From positions 1 to 7,216 of the forward strand of contig JALWRJ010000163.1 in NCBI GenBank assembly GCA_026994125.1: a stretch of 7,216 nucleotides of DNA. The letters run 5' to 3'. Shown one piece after another: positions 4,514 through 7,216 of the stretch. Numbering within the stretch: the stretch's first letter is position 1; each line of letters opens with the position of its first letter. A program made the translations under genes and the position numbers. The notes beneath the pieces are model-generated. The model saw only the letters and a program-made list of their open reading frames with translations, did no database searches and was not told where the DNA came from. The stretch is from Cyclobacteriaceae bacterium (lineage in GTDB: Bacteria; Bacteroidota; Bacteroidia; Cytophagales; Cyclobacteriaceae).

Positions 4514-7174
4514 ATGAAACATTTTCAGCCCCTCATATTAAGTGGCCTCGAACCACTCGTAATTACGCCCGAATCTAATTTTGTAAATGTAGGTGAACGC
4601 ACCAATGTAACCGGTTCTAAAAAATTTTTACGACTAATAAAGGAGGAAAATTATGAAGAAGCCTTAACTGTAGCACGCGAACAGGTAGAAAACGGTGCTC
4701 AAATTATTGATGTAAACATGGATGAAGGCCTGATAGACGGTAAGCAGGCCATGATACATTTTTTAAATTTAATTGCTTCGGAACCTGATATTGCCCGTGT
4801 ACCCATTATGATTGATTCTTCGAAATGGGAAATTATTGAGGCAGGTTTAAAATGTATTCAGGGTAAAGGGGTGGTTAATTCCATTAGCTTAAAAGCAGGC
4901 GAGGCCGATTTTATTTACCAGGCAACCCAAATTAAAAGGTACGGGGCAGCCGCAATAGTGATGGCCTTTGATGAAGATGGCCAGGCAGATACCTATGAAC
5001 GTAGAATTGAAATTTGTGAACGAGCCTACCGGATTTTAGTAGATACTGTAAAATTTCCTGCCGAAGACATTATTTTCGACCCCAATATTTTTCCGGTAGG
5101 TACCGGTATGGAGGAGCACCGAAACAATGCCGTAGATTTTTTTAGGGCTACCAAATGGATTAAAGAAAACCTGCCAGGTGCCAAAGTGAGTGGAGGGGTA
5201 AGCAATGTGTCGTTTTCGTTTAGGGGCAATAATGCGGTGCGCGAGGCCATGCATTCGGCCTTTTTGTACCATGCTATCCAACATGGAATGGATATGGGTA
5301 TCGTAAACCCCGGTATGCTTGAAGTGTACGATGAAATACCCAAAGATTTGTTGGAGCATGTGGAGGATGTGCTATTAAACAGGCACGATGACGCCACCGA
5401 GCGGTTGTTAGCATTTGCCGAAACCGTGAAAGGTACAAGTAAACAAAAATTAATAGATGACTCGTGGCGCGAAGAATCGGTGGAAAGCCGATTGGGGCAT
5501 GCCCTGGTAAAAGGTATTGTAACTCATATAGACGAAGATACCGAAGAAGCCCGGAAAAACTTTAAAGAACCGCTAGAGGTAATTGAAGGCCCTTTGATGG
5601 ATGGCATGAACACCGTAGGCGATTTGTTTGGCTCCGGTAAAATGTTTTTGCCCCAGGTGGTAAAAAGTGCCCGTGTAATGAAAAAAGCGGTAGCTTATTT
5701 ATTACCCTTTTTAGAGGCCGCAAAGCAAAAGGGAGCCAGGGCTCAGTCTAAAATATTGCTGGCTACCGTAAAAGGCGATGTACATGATATTGGTAAAAAT
5801 ATTGTTGGCGTAGTGTTAGCTTGCAATAATTATGAAATTGTGGATTTAGGAGTAATGGTACCTGCTGATAAAATTTTACAGGAAGCCAAAGTGCAGCAAG
5901 TCGATATTATTGGGTTGAGTGGCCTTATTACCCCCTCGCTTGACGAAATGGTGCATGTGGCCAAAGAAATGGAGCGCCAGGGCTTTACCATTCCTTTACT
6001 CATTGGTGGGGCTACTACCAGCCGTATTCATACGGCAGTTAAGGTAGATCCCGAATACAGTGGCCCCGTTTTGCATGTGCACGATGCTTCGCGCAGTGTA
6101 CCGGTAGCCGGTGAGTTGCTTAAAGACGACCAATTTTTTAAATCTATAAAAAAAGAATACAAAGAGCTGCGTGAAAACTACCTTGCTAAACGTGAAAATA
6201 AACAGCTATTGCCTGTAAACAAAGCTATTGCTAACAAGTTGGTGCTGGACTGGAGCGGGCAACAAAGCCTAACTCCCAAGTTTTTGGGCACTAAAGTTTT
6301 TAAGGATTATCCACTCGAAGAAATTAGACAATTTATTGATTGGTCTCCCTTTTTTAATACTTGGATGTTAAAAGGTAAATATCCTAAAATTTTGAAAGAT
6401 GAAGTGGTAGGCAAAGAGGCAACCAGGTTATACAACGATGCCAACGTGCTACTCGATGAAATTATAGGGCAAAAACTGTTGACCGCCAATGCTGTGTTTG
6501 GTTTGTTTAATGCGCATCAAGAGGAAGAGGATGTAAACGTGTTGGATGATGAAAATACGCCTTTGGCAACCTTTTACTTTTTACGCCAGCAAAATAAAAA
6601 AGCGGAAGGAAGGTACAACCATAGTTTGGCTGATTATGTAGCACCTGCTACCGAAAAACACGGTACATACATGGGGGCTTTTGCAGTTACGGCCGGTATT
6701 GGCATTGAAAAGCTGATTGAAAAATACCAGGATGATCACGATGATTACCACACCATTATGGTAAAGGCCATTGCCGACCGCCTGGCCGAGGCATTTGCCG
6801 AATTGTTGCACTTGCGTATTAGAACCGAGTTTTGGGGCTATAGCTTAGAAAATCAACCTACCAACGAAGCCCTAATAAAAGAAGCTTATCAAGGCATACG
6901 GCCTGCGCCCGGCTATCCGGCCTGCCCCGACCACACCGAAAAGCGTACACTCTTTAATTTGCTGGAGGTAGAAAAAAATACAGGGATTAGCCTAACCGAA
7001 AGTTATGCGATGTATCCGGCAGCTTCGGTTAGCGGTTTTTACTTTGCACACCCGCAAACCAGTTATTTTGGAGTGGGTAAAATAGCAAAGGACCAGGTAG
7101 TTGCCTATGCAAAACGCAAGGGGATTTCCTTAGAAGAAGCAGAAAAATGGTTAAAACCAAACCTTAATTATTAA
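4514..7174 (+). CDS. metH: MetH C-terminal part: pterin-, cobalamin- and SAM-binding (reactivation) modules of methionine synthase
   Basis: 886 residues covering modules 2-4 of MetH. The pterin-binding barrel (about 22-270) carries [38 protein letters not shown] and [16 protein letters not shown]. The four-helix cobalamin cap (about 320-405) contains [33 protein letters not shown] in spread form. The Rossmann cobalamin domain (412-540) has GDVHDIGKN with lower axial ligand H424, GLSGLITPS (467-475) and LLIGGATTS (496-503). The activation domain (about 605-886) has DWSPFFNTW (609-617), [14 protein letters not shown] (794-807) and [11 protein letters not shown] (834-844), which bind SAM for reductive remethylation of oxidised cobalamin. 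It transfers the methyl of 5-methyltetrahydrofolate via cobalamin to homocysteine held by the preceding protein. Added to that 335-residue partner the total is 1221, almost the E. coli MetH length of 1227, so nothing is missing. No Shine-Dalgarno sequence precedes the ATG; translation probably depends on the upstream gene. It ends with tandem stops TAA TAG. Confidence 0.96.
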   Translation: MKHFQPLILSGLEPLVITPESNFVNVGERTNVTGSKKFLRLIKEENYEEALTVAREQVENGAQIIDVNMDEGLIDGKQAMIHFLNLIASEPDIARVPIMIDSSKWEIIEAGLKCIQGKGVVNSISLKAGEADFIYQATQIKRYGAAAIVMAFDEDGQADTYERRIEICERAYRILVDTVKFPAEDIIFDPNIFPVGTGMEEHRNNAVDFFRATKWIKENLPGAKVSGGVSNVSFSFRGNNAVREAMHSAFLYHAIQHGMDMGIVNPGMLEVYDEIPKDLLEHVEDVLLNRHDDATERLLAFAETVKGTSKQKLIDDSWREESVESRLGHALVKGIVTHIDEDTEEARKNFKEPLEVIEGPLMDGMNTVGDLFGSGKMFLPQVVKSARVMKKAVAYLLPFLEAAKQKGARAQSKILLATVKGDVHDIGKNIVGVVLACNNYEIVDLGVMVPADKILQEAKVQQVDIIGLSGLITPSLDEMVHVAKEMERQGFTIPLLIGGATTSRIHTAVKVDPEYSGPVLHVHDASRSVPVAGELLKDDQFFKSIKKEYKELRENYLAKRENKQLLPVNKAIANKLVLDWSGQQSLTPKFLGTKVFKDYPLEEIRQFIDWSPFFNTWMLKGKYPKILKDEVVGKEATRLYNDANVLLDEIIGQKLLTANAVFGLFNAHQEEEDVNVLDDENTPLATFYFLRQQNKKAEGRYNHSLADYVAPATEKHGTYMGAFAVTAGIGIEKLIEKYQDDHDDYHTIMVKAIADRLAEAFAELLHLRIRTEFWGYSLENQPTNEALIKEAYQGIRPAPGYPACPDHTEKRTLFNLLEVEKNTGISLTESYAMYPAASVSGFYFAHPQTSYFGVGKIAKDQVVAYAKRKGISLEEAEKWLKPNLNY

Positions 7175-7184
7175 TAGGTAGACA

Positions 7185-7216
7185 CAAAGACAGCAAGTCA
7201 CCAAAGACCACAAAGA
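7185..7216. repeat. Short CAAAGA repeats downstream of metH
   Basis: CAAAGA occurs three times in 32 bases (7185-7190, 7202-7207, 7211-7216) within an AC-rich, T-poor stretch that continues to the window edge. This compositional shift begins right after metH. It may be the start of an intergenic repeat or a low-complexity spacer; the unit cannot be defined because the sequence stops. No terminator hairpin is visible between the metH stop and the edge, so a following gene in the same operon is possible. Confidence 0.4.

Noticed and set aside
4480..4520. metH split as a sequencing frameshift
   Set aside because: Both parts are in the same frame, so no indel is involved. Only a base substitution in the TAA would join them, and the second part has its own well-placed ATG.
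5026..5397. Two overlapping minus-strand open frames of over 100 codons inside the large metH gene
   Set aside because: Both lie opposite strongly conserved pterin-domain motifs, and their Cys/Ser/Ile-rich composition is typical of antisense reading.
1..7216. CRISPR array, tRNA, rRNA, insertion sequence, toxin-antitoxin or phage genes
   Set aside because: No regularly spaced repeats, clover-leaf RNA, transposase motifs or terminal inverted repeats were seen; all large frames belong to housekeeping or metabolic families.

Overview
The window looks like a chromosomal segment of a Bacteroidota bacterium; the class cannot be fixed from this sequence. The evidence is a type IX secretion system (T9SS) C-terminal sorting domain at the left edge, start codons mostly without useful Shine-Dalgarno sequences, TAnnTTTG-like promoter boxes, moderate-to-low GC, and a cobalamin-dependent methionine synthase encoded as two adjacent genes. 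Every complete gene belongs to a recognisable family. There is no sign of a phage, insertion sequence, CRISPR array, tRNA or rRNA.

Layout, left to right. Bases 1-245 encode the last 80 residues of a secreted protein on the + strand, ending in a T9SS type A sorting domain. A GC-rich hairpin at 268-297 acts as a terminator between converging genes. On the minus strand, running 3137 to 279, is a two-gene operon: a glutamate-cysteine-ligase-like (GCS2 fold) enzyme with a C-terminal CBS-domain pair, then a zinc-dependent succinylglutamate desuccinylase/aspartoacylase-family hydrolase. The stop codon of the first directly abuts the start codon of the second. A 362-bp divergent intergenic region (3138-3499) holds a SAM-I (S-box) riboswitch at 3284-3387, facing right. 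To its right are the homocysteine-binding half (3500-4507) and the pterin/cobalamin/reactivation half (4514-7174) of MetH, 6 nt apart and in the same reading frame. The last 42 bases after metH are AC-rich with a repeated CAAAGA word.

How the parts work together. The two MetH polypeptides together supply all modules of methionine synthase: zinc-bound homocysteine, methyl-tetrahydrofolate, cobalamin, and SAM-dependent reactivation. The riboswitch senses SAM, made from methionine, and so closes a feedback loop on the pathway. The minus-strand pair combines an amide-forming ligase with an amide-cleaving hydrolase. Its substrate is unknown. A small-molecule or peptide make-and-break function, tuned by nucleotide binding to the CBS pair, is an inference.

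Most worth a second look: the single in-frame TAA that splits an otherwise full-length MetH; the SAM-I leader, whose alternative pairings lack an obvious intrinsic terminator; and the ligase-CBS/hydrolase operon, whose chemistry is not evident from the sequence. No clearly new system was found.
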